Shown: piece after piece, positions 40,056 to 48,808 of the stretch
Numbering within the stretch: position 1 is the first letter of the stretch
Layout of the letters: each line of letters starts with the position of its first letter
Source: Pectobacterium punjabense
GTDB lineage: Bacteria; Pseudomonadota; Gammaproteobacteria; Enterobacterales; Enterobacteriaceae
Reading direction: 5' to 3'
DNA: 64,000 nucleotides
NCBI RefSeq assembly: GCF_012427845.1
Contig: NZ_CP038498.1
Span: 3,782,001-3,846,000, forward strand
Notes under the pieces: generated by a model
The model's input: the letters and a program-made list of their open reading frames with translations, nothing else
Database searches by the model: none
Told to the model about the DNA's origin: nothing
Made by a program: the position numbers and the translations under genes

Positions 40056-41314
40056 AACGCTTCCAGCGCCAGCAGCTCTGCCAGGTTCTGACGACGGCGA
40101 ATCAGGCGCGGTTCGCCATTTTCAAACAGCACTTCCGGCAGCAGCGGACGGCTGTTGTAGTTAGAGGACATGGATGCACCGTACGCGCCGGTGTCATGGA
40201 ATACCAGATAGTCGCCAACCTGCGCATCTGGCAATGGGAAGGTTTCTACGCCGCCCCCCGCCTGTTGGGTAAACACATCACCAGATTCACACAGCGGTCC
40301 TGCAATCACGCTATCGTGCAACGTGGACTGGCTGATATCGCGGCCATCGCCCGACAACAGAGAAACATGGTGATAGCTGCCGTACATCGCCGGACGCATC
40401 AGATCGTTAAACCCGGCATCGACCAGCACAAAATGGCGGCTGCCCATGGATTTTATCGCCCGTACTTCCGCCACCAGCACACCGGATTCCGCCACCAGAA
40501 AACGTCCGGGTTCGATTTCCAGCGTCACCGGATGACCGAGATGCGCGGCAATTTTCTCACGCGTCGCGTTCCACAGCCCGTAATAGTGCTCAGTATCAAT
40601 CGCTTCTTCGCCGTGGCGATAGGGAATCGACAGCCCGCCACCCGCTGAAATCGCCTCGATATCCTGACCCAGTTCAACGACCTGCTGCACCATCGCCTCG
40701 CACACCTGTTCCAGATGGCCGTAATCCACGCCGGAGCCAATGTGCATGTGAATCCCCACCAGCTTTAGCTGGTAGCGCTGAATGTGTTCCAGCGCCAGCG
40801 GCAAATCGCCGTACCAGATACCGTGCTTGCTGTTCTCGCCGCCGGTATTAGTTTTCTGACTATGACCATGACCAAAACCCGGATTCACGCGCAGCCATAC
40901 TGGATGCCCCGGCGACTGTTGCCCAAGCTGTTCTAGCATATCCACCGAACCTGCATTCACCGGGATGTTCAACTCGGCAACCCGCTGTAGCGTCGGGCGA
41001 TCCAGCAGATCGGCAGTAAATACGATCTCATGCGCGTCAGTACCCGGCACAAACCCCGCCACCAGCGCACGCTCAATTTCCCCCAGCGATACCGAATCGA
41101 CTTTCACCCCTTGTTCGCGCATCAGGCGCAAAATATGCGTGTTGGAACACGCCTTCTGCGCGAAGCGGATCGTATCGAACTGACGCAGTTGGGCGATGCG
41201 ATTAACGATGGTCTGCGCGTCATAAGCCCACACCGGGCAACCAAAACGGGCAGGCAGTTCACGCAGGCTTTGCGCGTTCAGAGCATGAGTGAGGTCATTC
41301 AGATCGTGAGGCAT
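40052..41314 (-). CDS. lysA: Diaminopimelate decarboxylase
   Basis: PLP enzyme that decarboxylates meso-diaminopimelate to L-lysine, the last step of lysine synthesis. It is 420 residues; the PLP lysine is K54 in FAQKACSN, as in E. coli, with HMHIGSGVDYG and the C-terminal CESGDVF and GAYGASMSSNYNSRP motifs. It is divergent from lysR, its activator, with 135 bp between. Confidence 0.97.
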   Translation of the reverse strand: MPHDLNDLTHALNAQSLRELPARFGCPVWAYDAQTIVNRIAQLRQFDTIRFAQKACSNTHILRLMREQGVKVDSVSLGEIERALVAGFVPGTDAHEIVFTADLLDRPTLQRVAELNIPVNAGSVDMLEQLGQQSPGHPVWLRVNPGFGHGHSQKTNTGGENSKHGIWYGDLPLALEHIQRYQLKLVGIHMHIGSGVDYGHLEQVCEAMVQQVVELGQDIEAISAGGGLSIPYRHGEEAIDTEHYYGLWNATREKIAAHLGHPVTLEIEPGRFLVAESGVLVAEVRAIKSMGSRHFVLVDAGFNDLMRPAMYGSYHHVSLLSGDGRDISQSTLHDSVIAGPLCESGDVFTQQAGGGVETFPLPDAQVGDYLVFHDTGAYGASMSSNYNSRPLLPEVLFENGEPRLIRRRQNLAELLALEAF

Positions 41315-41449
41315 AAATAATTACCGATTTGCGAAGTTATACGTGATTGAGCATCACTATAAAAATTACCCAATGGGTACACAAATATCGTTTAAGGCAG
41401 ACTTTATTCATTTCTGATATGGTTTGTTTCAGTGAATAGAGGAGGCGAC

Positions 41450-42373
41450 ATGGCAGCAGTATCCTTACGGCACATCGAGATTTTCCATGCGGTGATGACG
41501 ACCGGTAATCTGACGGAAGCGGCGGCGCTGCTGAATACGTCGCAGCCGACCGTCAGCCGCGAGCTGGCACGCTTTGAGAAACTGGTTCAGATGACGTTGT
41601 TCGAGCGACTGCGCGGCAGGCTTTACCCCACCGCACAGGGGCTAGAGCTCTTTGAAGAAGTGCAACGCTCTTACTATGGACTAGAACGGATCATCAACGC
41701 CGCCCGCGATATTCGCCGTTTTCAGCAGGCGCAGCTTTCCATTGCCTGCCTGCCCGTGTTCTCACAGTCGCTATTGCCTGACGTTTGCAAGCCGCTGCTG
41801 GCAAGCTATCCGCTGCTTAATCTGCATATCATTCCGCAGGAATCACCGCTGCTGGAAGAGTGGCTGTCCGCGCAGCGCCATGATTTAGGGTTAACGGAAA
41901 ACAGCTTCACGCCAGCCGGTACGGAGCGGCAAACGCTGATGTTATTAAATGAAGTGTGCGTGCTGCCTGCCGGACATCCACTGGCACAAAAAGCGGTGCT
42001 CACACCGCAGGATTTTGCTCATCAACCCTTTATTAGCCTGTCGAGCGCCGACAGCTATCGCCAGTTGCTGGACAAACTGTTTCAGGAACAGGGCGTGTCA
42101 CGCCGGATGGTGCTGGAAACCCACAGTGCTGCATCGGTGTGTGCGATGGTGCGGGCAGGCATTGGGCTGTCCATCGTCAACCCGCTAACCGCCTTGGATT
42201 ATGCGGCCTCCGGCGTGGTCGTGCGGCCTTTCAGTATCGATGTCCCCTTTACTGTCAGCCTGATCCGCCCGTTGCACCGCCCAGCGTCGGCACTCGTCGA
42301 TACCGTCATTGAACAACTCAAGCAGTCCGCCGCAAGCGTGCCTGCACGTCTGGAACAGGCCTTACAACAGTAA
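41450..42373 (+). CDS. lysR: LysR, activator of lysA
   Basis: The founder of the LysR family: activates lysA when diaminopimelate is high and represses itself. It is 307 residues with the N-terminal helix-turn-helix MAAVSLRHIEIFHAVMTTGN, nearly the same as the E. coli protein, and STSQPTVSRE-like recognition helix (LLNTSQPTVSRELARFE). The start at 41450 follows GAGGAGGCGAC; the frame is open to 41432. Confidence 0.95.
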   Translation: MAAVSLRHIEIFHAVMTTGNLTEAAALLNTSQPTVSRELARFEKLVQMTLFERLRGRLYPTAQGLELFEEVQRSYYGLERIINAARDIRRFQQAQLSIACLPVFSQSLLPDVCKPLLASYPLLNLHIIPQESPLLEEWLSAQRHDLGLTENSFTPAGTERQTLMLLNEVCVLPAGHPLAQKAVLTPQDFAHQPFISLSSADSYRQLLDKLFQEQGVSRRMVLETHSAASVCAMVRAGIGLSIVNPLTALDYAASGVVVRPFSIDVPFTVSLIRPLHRPASALVDTVIEQLKQSAASVPARLEQALQQ

Positions 42374-42386
42374 CGCTCGGTTCGCT

Positions 42387-43304
42387 CTACAGCACTTTCT
42401 GGGTCAGCGTCCGCCAGCGCGGATCGTGGGCAAACCACTCCACCAGAAAATCTAACAGAGTACGCAGCGCAGCGGGCATCTGGCGGCGAGAGGTGTAAAT
42501 ACCGTAAATGCCCATCTCCTGCGGGCGATATTCTGGCAGCAGCGCGACCAACTGCCCGCTGGCGAGATAAGGTGTTACAGAATAGCGCGGTTGCAGCGCA
42601 ATCCCCGCGCCTTCCAACGCACCTGACAGCAGCACAAGCGATTCATTGCCGCTCAGGTTCCCGCTGACGGGAATCGTAAACTTTTCATCATCGCGGGAAA
42701 AATGCCACAGGCTTTTGCCAAAATAGGTGTAGGTCAGGCAGTTATGAATTGAGAGATCGGTAAGTAGACGTGGAATACCATGCTCATTCAAATAAGAAGG
42801 TGACGCACACAATACCGACTCGCAGCTTGCCAGCGGGCGCGCGATCAAATTGGGATCGAGCTCGTTGGTGATACGCAACGCCAGATCGATACGCTCCTCG
42901 ACCAGATTCACTGACCGGTTATTCATTTGCAGATCGATAGCGACCCGAGGATGGTGCCGTAGAAAAGTCGTTATCGCCATGCCGACTGCCCCCTGCGCCA
43001 GTGACTGCGAACAGCTGAGGCGTAGCAGGCCGCTTAACATGGCATTGCCTGTATCAGCCTCGACACGCATGTCCGCCGTCAGCGCCAGCATCTCCCGACA
43101 GCGCGCCAGCGTTTTTTCCCCCGCATCCGTCAGGCTTAGCTTGCGCGTGGTGCGATGCAATAACCGCGCGCCCGCCCACGTCTCCATCTCTGCCAGATAG
43201 CGCGTTACCATCGCTCGGGACATATCCAGCGTCTCTGCCGCTGCGATCATGCTGCCGCGGTCTATAATAGTCACAAACACTTCCGCAGCCGTAATGCGAT
43301 CCAT
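42387..43304 (-). CDS. LysR-family transcriptional regulator
   Basis: A 305-residue regulator with the usual N-terminal helix-turn-helix (AAETLDMSRAMVTRYLAEME) and a substrate-binding C-terminal domain. Tail to tail with lysR, and divergent from the exported MBL-fold/DsbA-like pair with 107 bp between, so it most likely controls that pair. Inducer unknown. Confidence 0.9.
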   Translation of the reverse strand: MDRITAAEVFVTIIDRGSMIAAAETLDMSRAMVTRYLAEMETWAGARLLHRTTRKLSLTDAGEKTLARCREMLALTADMRVEADTGNAMLSGLLRLSCSQSLAQGAVGMAITTFLRHHPRVAIDLQMNNRSVNLVEERIDLALRITNELDPNLIARPLASCESVLCASPSYLNEHGIPRLLTDLSIHNCLTYTYFGKSLWHFSRDDEKFTIPVSGNLSGNESLVLLSGALEGAGIALQPRYSVTPYLASGQLVALLPEYRPQEMGIYGIYTSRRQMPAALRTLLDFLVEWFAHDPRWRTLTQKVL

Positions 43305-43411
43305 AGATTAGTCCGTTATATGCAACAAACAATTGCCGTTTTTGCGGTTTTTCGTACGATTAATGCAACATAACATGAACCCACTTTCTGTCATACCTGT
43401 GGAGTATCACC

Positions 43412-44293
43412 ATGTCTAAATCTATCGCTTTTACCGTATCTTTACTCGCTGCATCACTGGGTCTGGCTTCTGCGGCCAACGCCGCCGAGTTAAAAATCGA
43501 CGTATTTAATCCAGGCGAAGCCAGTGTATTCCCGGTTTCTTCTGAGATTATCAGCGGCGATACAGAAGTTGCTCTGATTGATGCACAGTTCCAGCGTAAC
43601 GATGCTCAAACGCTGGTTGATCGCATCAAAGCCACTGGCAAGAAACTGACTACCGTCTATATCAGCCATTCCGACCCTGACTACTACTTCGGTCTGGATG
43701 TGATTAAAGCCGCGTTCCCAGACGCTAAAATCATTGCGACCCAAGCCACCATCGATGCCATTAACGCGAGCAAAGACGGCAAAGTGGCACACTGGGGCCC
43801 GGTTCTAAAAGAAAACGCACCGAAAGAGATCGTTGTTCCTCAACTATTGGCAGGCGATAGCTTTACCGTTGATGGTAAAAAACTGGAAGTGAAAGGACTG
43901 ACAGGGCCAACACCCGATCGCACTTACGTTTGGATTCCTTCGCTGAAAGCCGTTGTTGGCGGTATTCCAGTGTCTGCCAACATCCACGTCTGGCTTGCCG
44001 ATACCCAAACGCCGGAATCTCGTGTTCACTGGCGTGAAACATTGAAATCCATTGAAGCGCTGAAACCGACCACCGTTGTACCGGGCCATTTCATCGCGCC
44101 AACAGATTACACCCTGAAAAACGTGACGTTCACACTGCAATATTTGGAAACGGTAGAAAAAGAGCTGGCGAAAAGCAAAAACTCTGCCGAACTGATCGCC
44201 GCAATGAAGAAACACTACCCGACGCTGAAAGAAGAATCGGGTCTTGAACTGAGCGCGCAAGTTCTGAAAGGTGAGATGAAGTGGCCGCAGTAA
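43412..44293 (+). CDS. Exported MBL-fold protein with altered metal motif
   Basis: A 293-residue protein with a cleavable signal peptide (MSKSIAFTVSLLAASLGLAS; AANA cleavage near residue 24), so periplasmic. The fold is metallo-beta-lactamase-like (VALIDAQF; TVYISHSDPDYYFGLD; PGHFIAPT). The normal HxHxDH ligand motif is replaced by H86-S-D88-P-D90-Y91: the second His is Asp and the third is Tyr. A metal may be held differently, or hydrolase activity may be lost. Function unknown. The last 13 bp overlap the DsbA-like gene. Confidence 0.85.
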   Translation: MSKSIAFTVSLLAASLGLASAANAAELKIDVFNPGEASVFPVSSEIISGDTEVALIDAQFQRNDAQTLVDRIKATGKKLTTVYISHSDPDYYFGLDVIKAAFPDAKIIATQATIDAINASKDGKVAHWGPVLKENAPKEIVVPQLLAGDSFTVDGKKLEVKGLTGPTPDRTYVWIPSLKAVVGGIPVSANIHVWLADTQTPESRVHWRETLKSIEALKPTTVVPGHFIAPTDYTLKNVTFTLQYLETVEKELAKSKNSAELIAAMKKHYPTLKEESGLELSAQVLKGEMKWPQ

Positions 44294-44937
44294 GACTGCA
44301 TTATATTTACGATCCCTTGTGCGGCTGGTGCTACGGCGCCGCCCCACTCGCGCTGGCGGCGCAGGAGATTGACGGACTGGATCTGATCCTCCATGGAGGC
44401 GGTATGATGACCGGCAGCAATAGCCGGACCATCACCCCAGAGTGGCACGATTATGTGATTCCTCACGATCGCCGTATTGCGCAGTTAACCGGGCAAACCT
44501 TCGGAGAAGATTATTACGAAGGACTGCTGCGCGATACCAGCGTCGTGCTGGATTCCGCGCCGCCGACGGCTGCTGTACTGGCTGCGGAAGCCATAGACGA
44601 CAAAGGCATGGCGATGCTGTACCAGATTGAGCAAGCACACTACGTTTCCGGTCTCAAGATCGTCGACACCGCCGTGCTGCGTCAATGTGCAGAAGCAATC
44701 GGCCTGGATGGCGATGCCTTCTGCACGGAGTTGGCGTTTGTTCGAGCAGAAACACTGTCACAGCATATCAACGCCAGCCGGGAACTTCTGGCAAAAGTGC
44801 GCGGACAAGGTTTTCCTACTTTTGCGCTAGAAGATGCCAACGGGAATTTCCAACAAATACCCGCGGCAAACTACCTCGGTCAGGTAGAAGCGTGGCGCAG
44901 CATGCTCATACAGATGGTCAACCACGCAACGGCATAA
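44281..44937 (+). CDS. DsbA-family thiol oxidoreductase
   Basis: A 218-residue thioredoxin-fold protein with the active site C14-G-W-C17 (YIYDPLCGWCYGAAP). It starts at GTG 44281, inside the end of the MBL gene, behind AAAGGTGAG, so it is translationally coupled. No signal peptide is seen, so it is cytoplasmic unless the start is wrong. It resembles DsbA/FrnE-like proteins that use CxxC for disulfide or thiol chemistry. Confidence 0.88.
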   Translation: MAAVRLHYIYDPLCGWCYGAAPLALAAQEIDGLDLILHGGGMMTGSNSRTITPEWHDYVIPHDRRIAQLTGQTFGEDYYEGLLRDTSVVLDSAPPTAAVLAAEAIDDKGMAMLYQIEQAHYVSGLKIVDTAVLRQCAEAIGLDGDAFCTELAFVRAETLSQHINASRELLAKVRGQGFPTFALEDANGNFQQIPAANYLGQVEAWRSMLIQMVNHATA

Positions 44938-44958
44938 TCACAGCGCCCCACCTTTCTC

Positions 44959-44996
44959 AAGGGAGCAAGCCAATAGCCTGCTCCCTTTCCTTTTTT
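44959..44996 (+). terminator. Rho-independent terminator after the DsbA-like gene
   Basis: AAGGGAGCA...TGCTCCCTT, a perfect 9-bp stem, followed by TTCC and six T, 22 bp after the stop. Confidence 0.85.
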
Positions 44997-45227
44997 GTTC
45001 TCAATGCAGTTTGTATCTCATCCCTGCAAACCGCTAAAGTATCTCCTTCGTGATCAATCAGCGCACTACCGCGCGTATTCATCCATCGCATTGAAAGGAA
45101 AGCAACGTGAGAGCGATGCGCCCAGCGTGATGGCCGGAAAGTACGCTTACGCTGATGAATACAGCGGGCTGATGCCTATTGATGGGCTATAAATGCGCAA
45201 AGCAGTCAATTACGGGGGGGATTAACA
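44997..45227. other. Spacer with a possible degraded coding tail
   Basis: No supported gene. One frame ends ...SVMAGKYAYADEYSGLMPID at 45192 but has no convincing start or ribosome site, so it may be the tail of a lost gene. Confidence 0.3.
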
Positions 45228-45521
45228 ATGAAATTAAGCCACAGCTTTAGCAGTGCATTAAGAACGTTTGCCTATTTTATGGCTAGCGGCACCCAAAATA
45301 CGCTTGAAGGCATTGACTACCTTTCGCTATACGGTGAAGAGCCCAGCGCATTTGAGCAGGTCTTCGCTATCTACGCCAACGTGTTAGAACTGGATGAAGG
45401 CGGCAACGTACTGAACGCCAAATATGCCGAAAAACGGGCAACAGACTATTTACGACAATACTGCGACCCCAGTTTCACCGTTGAACCACCTTATGAAGAC
45501 TGGGAAGTTGAGCTGCATTAA
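45228..45521 (+). CDS. Uncharacterised acidic small protein
   Basis: A 97-residue acidic protein (MKLSHSFSSALRTFAYFMAS; ...EPPYEDWEVELH) with a G-rich ribosome site 8 nt upstream. No signal peptide or membrane helix. I do not recognise it with certainty; small acidic proteins of this type are sometimes immunity proteins, but no toxin is beside it. Confidence 0.65.
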   Translation: MKLSHSFSSALRTFAYFMASGTQNTLEGIDYLSLYGEEPSAFEQVFAIYANVLELDEGGNVLNAKYAEKRATDYLRQYCDPSFTVEPPYEDWEVELH

Positions 45522-45544
45522 TTTATCTACAGGACGTCTTGATC

Positions 45545-45572
45545 AAAAAAGCCTCGACGAATCCGCCGAGGC
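45545..45572 (-). terminator. Rho-independent terminator for the 126-residue gene
   Basis: On the minus strand GCCTCG...CGAGGC is followed by TTTTTT. It also lies just behind the plus-strand 97-residue gene but has no T-run in that direction. Confidence 0.75.
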
Positions 45573-45615
45573 CTAGTAAACATCCGCATTAATGACGGAT
45601 TATAATATTTTTATA

Positions 45616-45996
45616 TCAGTCAGCTTGACGGGTAAAAACAACATCTTCAAATGAAAAACGCTGTTGGCCACCGCTAATCGTGGTATACGAACGGCTGCCG
45701 CTTAACGTAATTTGTTGAGGGGTATCCGTTGATGTTCCAACCCAATAGTCACGAATAACATAGTTGTAACCACCAATGTTATTACGATAGGTGCATGCAA
45801 CACCTAAATTGATTGTGGCTCGCCCAGCGGTATAGAGCCATGACCCAGAGAAAGACTCGCCTTGATAAATAAATTCACCTACAGGTGTATCTTTTGCGGT
45901 GAATGTTCCGGTAAATGTTGCTCCTGCAAAATCAGGATCGGTAATAACCAGTGTATGTTTACCATCTTCGCTAGAATACGTTCCGGCTTCTAACAT
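45616..45996 (-). CDS. Uncharacterised beta-rich protein
   Basis: A 126-residue protein that alternates short beta-like strands and Gly/Thr/Ser turns (HTLVITDPDFAGATFTGTFT; GRATINLGVACTYR; YNYVIRDYWVGTS; SGGQQRFSFEDVVFTRQ). No signal peptide. The pattern resembles a small beta-barrel (avidin- or lipocalin-like), but I have no firm match and none is claimed. It has its own terminator. Confidence 0.6.
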   Translation of the reverse strand: MLEAGTYSSEDGKHTLVITDPDFAGATFTGTFTAKDTPVGEFIYQGESFSGSWLYTAGRATINLGVACTYRNNIGGYNYVIRDYWVGTSTDTPQQITLSGSRSYTTISGGQQRFSFEDVVFTRQAD

Positions 45997-46385
45997 AATT
46001 AACCTCTATATATTAAATTATTTGAAAGATAAAGAAACAAAGCCCTGTCGCATCTATAATAAAAAACATTACATTTTAGCCAGCAAGGTACTAAATATAA
46101 TGTGAGATACGCAGTGCACAGAGAGTGTATGAGAAAAAGAGGAAATAGCTTATTAAACTGTTTTATAACTTAAGCATGTTAACGATAATATCCAATCAAC
46201 GCCGCGAGCCTGATGAAAGAGGTACCTTTCGGTTCGGCATATTCAGCAGGTTACTGCTAGTACTCTGATTGGTTCTCAAGCTATTTTTCGGAAAAAACCT
46301 TGCTAATTAGAAACTGATTATTTTCAATAAATGTGATAAATTATTTAAAATTTCAAAATCATATTTCCTTTTCAAGAGTATTTAC
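45997..46385. other. Low-GC spacer between two unknown genes
   Basis: About 390 bp without a supported gene. It holds the promoters of the divergent 126-residue and ATP-grasp genes. No clear operator or repeat is seen. Confidence 0.5.
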
Positions 46386-47165
46386 ATGAATATAATTTAC
46401 CCCAGTGATTACTTTAATACCGCAAAAGTGGATGAGATGTTTGAGACAGAGTATAACTGTGCGAGAGAAAGTGGTTTGTCGTGTGTATTATTATCAACAC
46501 AACATGCATCAAACGGAAAATATCGATTTTCAACGAGCATTGAACCGAATACCCCCGTAATTTGGCGAGGCTGGATGCTCAAAGCAGAAGAATATGAAAG
46601 GTTGAGCACTGCCGCGAACCACAATGGTGGTAACATGCTTATATCATTAGATAACTACCTCTCATGCCATTATATTACGGGATGGTATAAATCATGCGAA
46701 AAATATACGCCAAAGACCGTTTTCTTAAAAGAAAATGATGATATAGAGCAGATGACTAACCAGTTAAAATGGCCTTCTTATTTCGTTAAAGACTATGTTA
46801 AATCACTAACCACCTCCAGAGGCTCTATTGCCAACAATGCTGAAGAAATCAGGGAAGTCATAGAATCCATTAAAAAATTCCGTGGTGAAATAGAAGGCGG
46901 ACTTAGCCTTAGACAGGTTGAGAACATTGTAAAAACCAGCGAACGCCGATATTTTTCGTTTAAAAATAAAGTCTATTCTTCTAATGGCATTGTTCCCGAT
47001 ATTGTTGTTGAAATAGCACAACGCATAAGCTCTCCCTTTTTCTCCATTGACATGGTTGAAAATAATTCTGGTGAACTTCGCCTTATAGAAATTGGCGATG
47101 GGCAAGTCTCTGATACTAAAGAATGGGACGTCGAAGCCTTTATTAAAATATTCCTTAATGTGTAG
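46386..47165 (+). CDS. ATP-grasp domain protein, R2K-like
   Basis: A 259-residue cytoplasmic protein. VIWRGWMLKAEEY, the Lys-containing strand YFVKDYVKSLTTSRG, SLRQVENIVKTSERRYFSFK and the C-terminal acidic motif ELRLIEIGDGQVSD fit ATP-grasp ligases of the R2K type. Such enzymes join an acid and an amine through an acyl-phosphate; several are tied to peptide tagging or to phage and conflict loci. No partner gene is obvious. AT-rich DNA unlike the core genes suggests transfer. The family assignment is by motif and is moderately sure. Confidence 0.7.
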   Translation: MNIIYPSDYFNTAKVDEMFETEYNCARESGLSCVLLSTQHASNGKYRFSTSIEPNTPVIWRGWMLKAEEYERLSTAANHNGGNMLISLDNYLSCHYITGWYKSCEKYTPKTVFLKENDDIEQMTNQLKWPSYFVKDYVKSLTTSRGSIANNAEEIREVIESIKKFRGEIEGGLSLRQVENIVKTSERRYFSFKNKVYSSNGIVPDIVVEIAQRISSPFFSIDMVENNSGELRLIEIGDGQVSDTKEWDVEAFIKIFLNV

Positions 47166-47172
47166 TGAATAG

Positions 47173-47262
47173 AGCCGTGATTCATTTTTATTGAGATAAC
47201 GTTATCGCGAACTGGCGATGTGTTTTCCCCAATACAGGGGAAGATAACACTCAGTCACGGCT
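47173..47262. other. Structured 90-bp element before dusA
   Basis: Outer arms AGCCGTGA and TCACGGCT (47173-47180, 47255-47262) enclose a perfect palindrome GATAACGTTATC (47195-47206) and a small hairpin CCCC-N6-GGGG. It could be a terminator for the ATP-grasp gene, a regulator site for dusA, or a small repeat unit. Confidence 0.35.
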
Positions 47263-47346
47263 TTCCCTCTGTGCTACAATCCCGCGCCAGCAAAGGTAAC
47301 CTCAGACAACACCGCCAAAAACACACGAAACGATGACTGACAAACC

Positions 47347-48369
47347 ATGACCGACGTAAAATCAGGTACACACCACACGGTATCCACCGACTCTCGCGCT
47401 TCTCGCCTTAACCGCTTCTCCATTGCGCCGATGTTGGACTGGACCGATCGTCATTGCCGTTACTTCCTTCGCCAACTCACTAGCCAAACGCTGCTGTATA
47501 CGGAAATGGTAACAACTGGTGCGATTCTTCATGGCAAAGGCGATTATCTGGCCTATAGCGAAGAAGAGCATCCATTGGCGCTGCAACTCGGTGGTAGCGA
47601 TCCTACAGCGTTGGCTCAATGCGCCAAACTGGCAGAGCAGCGCGGCTATGATGAAGTCAATCTGAACGTCGGTTGCCCGTCTGACCGTGTACAAAATGGC
47701 CGTTTCGGTGCCTGCCTGATGGGCGAAGCCGCGCTAGTAGCAGACTGCATCAAGGCAATGAAAGACAGCACATCAATCCCGATTACGGTGAAAACCCGCA
47801 TCGGCATTGACGATCAAGACAGCTATGAATTCTTGTGCGAGTTTATCCAAACCGTTGCTGGGCGCGGCGAGTGCGATACCTTCATCATCCACGCGCGCAA
47901 AGCCTGGCTATCGGGCCTTAGCCCGAAAGAGAATCGGGAAATTCCGCCGCTGGATTATCCGCGCGTTTACCAGCTCAAGCGCGATTTTCCGGCGCTCACC
48001 CTCGCCATCAACGGCGGCGTCAAAACGCTGGAAGAAGCCAAAACGCATTTACAGCATCTGGACGGCGTGATGATGGGGCGTGAAGCTTACCAAAATCCCG
48101 GTATTCTGGCGCAGGTTGACCGTGAACTGTTTGGTATTGATGCAGCGGTGCCGGATCTGGCCGGCGCAGTGCGGGCCATGTACCCCTACATCGAACGCGA
48201 ACTTTCTGGCGGGGCGTCATTAGGCCACATTACACGTCATATGCTCGGCATGTTTCAGGGCATCACTGGTGCTCGTCAGTGGCGACGCTACCTCAGCGAA
48301 AACGCTCACAAACCCGGTGCCGACGCTGCGGTAGTAGAACGTGCGCTGACGCTGGTTAATCTGGTTTAA
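47347..48369 (+). CDS. dusA: tRNA-dihydrouridine(20/20a) synthase
   Basis: FMN enzyme that reduces uridines 20 and 20a in the tRNA D-loop. It is 340 residues with [39 protein letters not shown] (catalytic Cys) and [20 protein letters not shown], matching E. coli DusA. Start and length fit. It is followed by pspG, as in E. coli. Confidence 0.96.
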   Translation: MTDVKSGTHHTVSTDSRASRLNRFSIAPMLDWTDRHCRYFLRQLTSQTLLYTEMVTTGAILHGKGDYLAYSEEEHPLALQLGGSDPTALAQCAKLAEQRGYDEVNLNVGCPSDRVQNGRFGACLMGEAALVADCIKAMKDSTSIPITVKTRIGIDDQDSYEFLCEFIQTVAGRGECDTFIIHARKAWLSGLSPKENREIPPLDYPRVYQLKRDFPALTLAINGGVKTLEEAKTHLQHLDGVMMGREAYQNPGILAQVDRELFGIDAAVPDLAGAVRAMYPYIERELSGGASLGHITRHMLGMFQGITGARQWRRYLSENAHKPGADAAVVERALTLVNLV

Positions 48370-48425
48370 AAAATACCAATAGTTAGTATTTTCCACCAAC
48401 ACACTCTCAATTCTCTTTCTGGCAT

Positions 48426-48452
48426 CGCTGATAAATCAATCACTTATCAGCG
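48426..48452. promoter_or_regulatory. Perfect inverted repeat upstream of pspG
   Basis: CGCTGATAA and TTATCAGCG (9 bp each, 9-nt loop) lie 9 bp upstream of the sigma-54 -24 element. It may be an activator or accessory site, or a hairpin after dusA; there is no T-run. Confidence 0.4.
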
Positions 48453-48460
48453 GCCTATCT

Positions 48461-48476
48461 TGGCACGATTCTTGTA
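48461..48476 (+). promoter_or_regulatory. Sigma-54 promoter of pspG
   Basis: TGGCACG-ATTC-TTGTA has the -24/-12 spacing and sequence of sigma-54 promoters (TGGCACG-N4-TTGCW), with one mismatch in the -12 part. E. coli pspG is also transcribed by sigma-54 with PspF. Confidence 0.8.
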
Positions 48477-48535
48477 ATTGCTTATGTAGCACGCAGACTC
48501 ATTTTTCTGCGGTTTAATCGCTACAGGAGCACACC

Positions 48536-48808
48536 ATGTTAGAAATTTTCTTCGTTATTGGCTTTTTTATCATGCTGATGTTGACGGGCGTGTCACTGCT
48601 TGGCGTGATTGCAGCACTGTTTGTGGCGTCCCTTTTTATGCTGATTGGCGGGCTGTTTAGCATGGCAATAAAGGTGCTACCGTGGCTGATTTTGGCCGTT
48701 GCAGCGGTATGGCTATGGCGCAAGTTTAGTGGGCGACCGGTCTACAACTCGCACCGTTATACCTATCAAAAATACACCTATCGTCAGCGCAATGGGAACC
48801 AGTGGTAA
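48536..48808 (+). CDS. pspG: Phage shock protein G
   Basis: A 90-residue inner-membrane protein of the Psp envelope-stress regulon. It has two or three hydrophobic helices (MLEIFFVIGFFIMLMLTGVS; LLGVIAALFVASLFMLIGGL; KVLPWLILAVAAVWLWR) and a Tyr/Arg-rich tail. It matches E. coli PspG in sequence and in its place after dusA. A sigma-54 promoter lies 60 bp upstream; GGAG lies 7 nt before the start. Confidence 0.93.
   Translation: MLEIFFVIGFFIMLMLTGVSLLGVIAALFVASLFMLIGGLFSMAIKVLPWLILAVAAVWLWRKFSGRPVYNSHRYTYQKYTYRQRNGNQW

Noticed and set aside
44995..45192. 65-codon frame before the 97-residue gene as a toxin gene
   Set aside because: No start signal and no toxin motif; at most a decayed tail.
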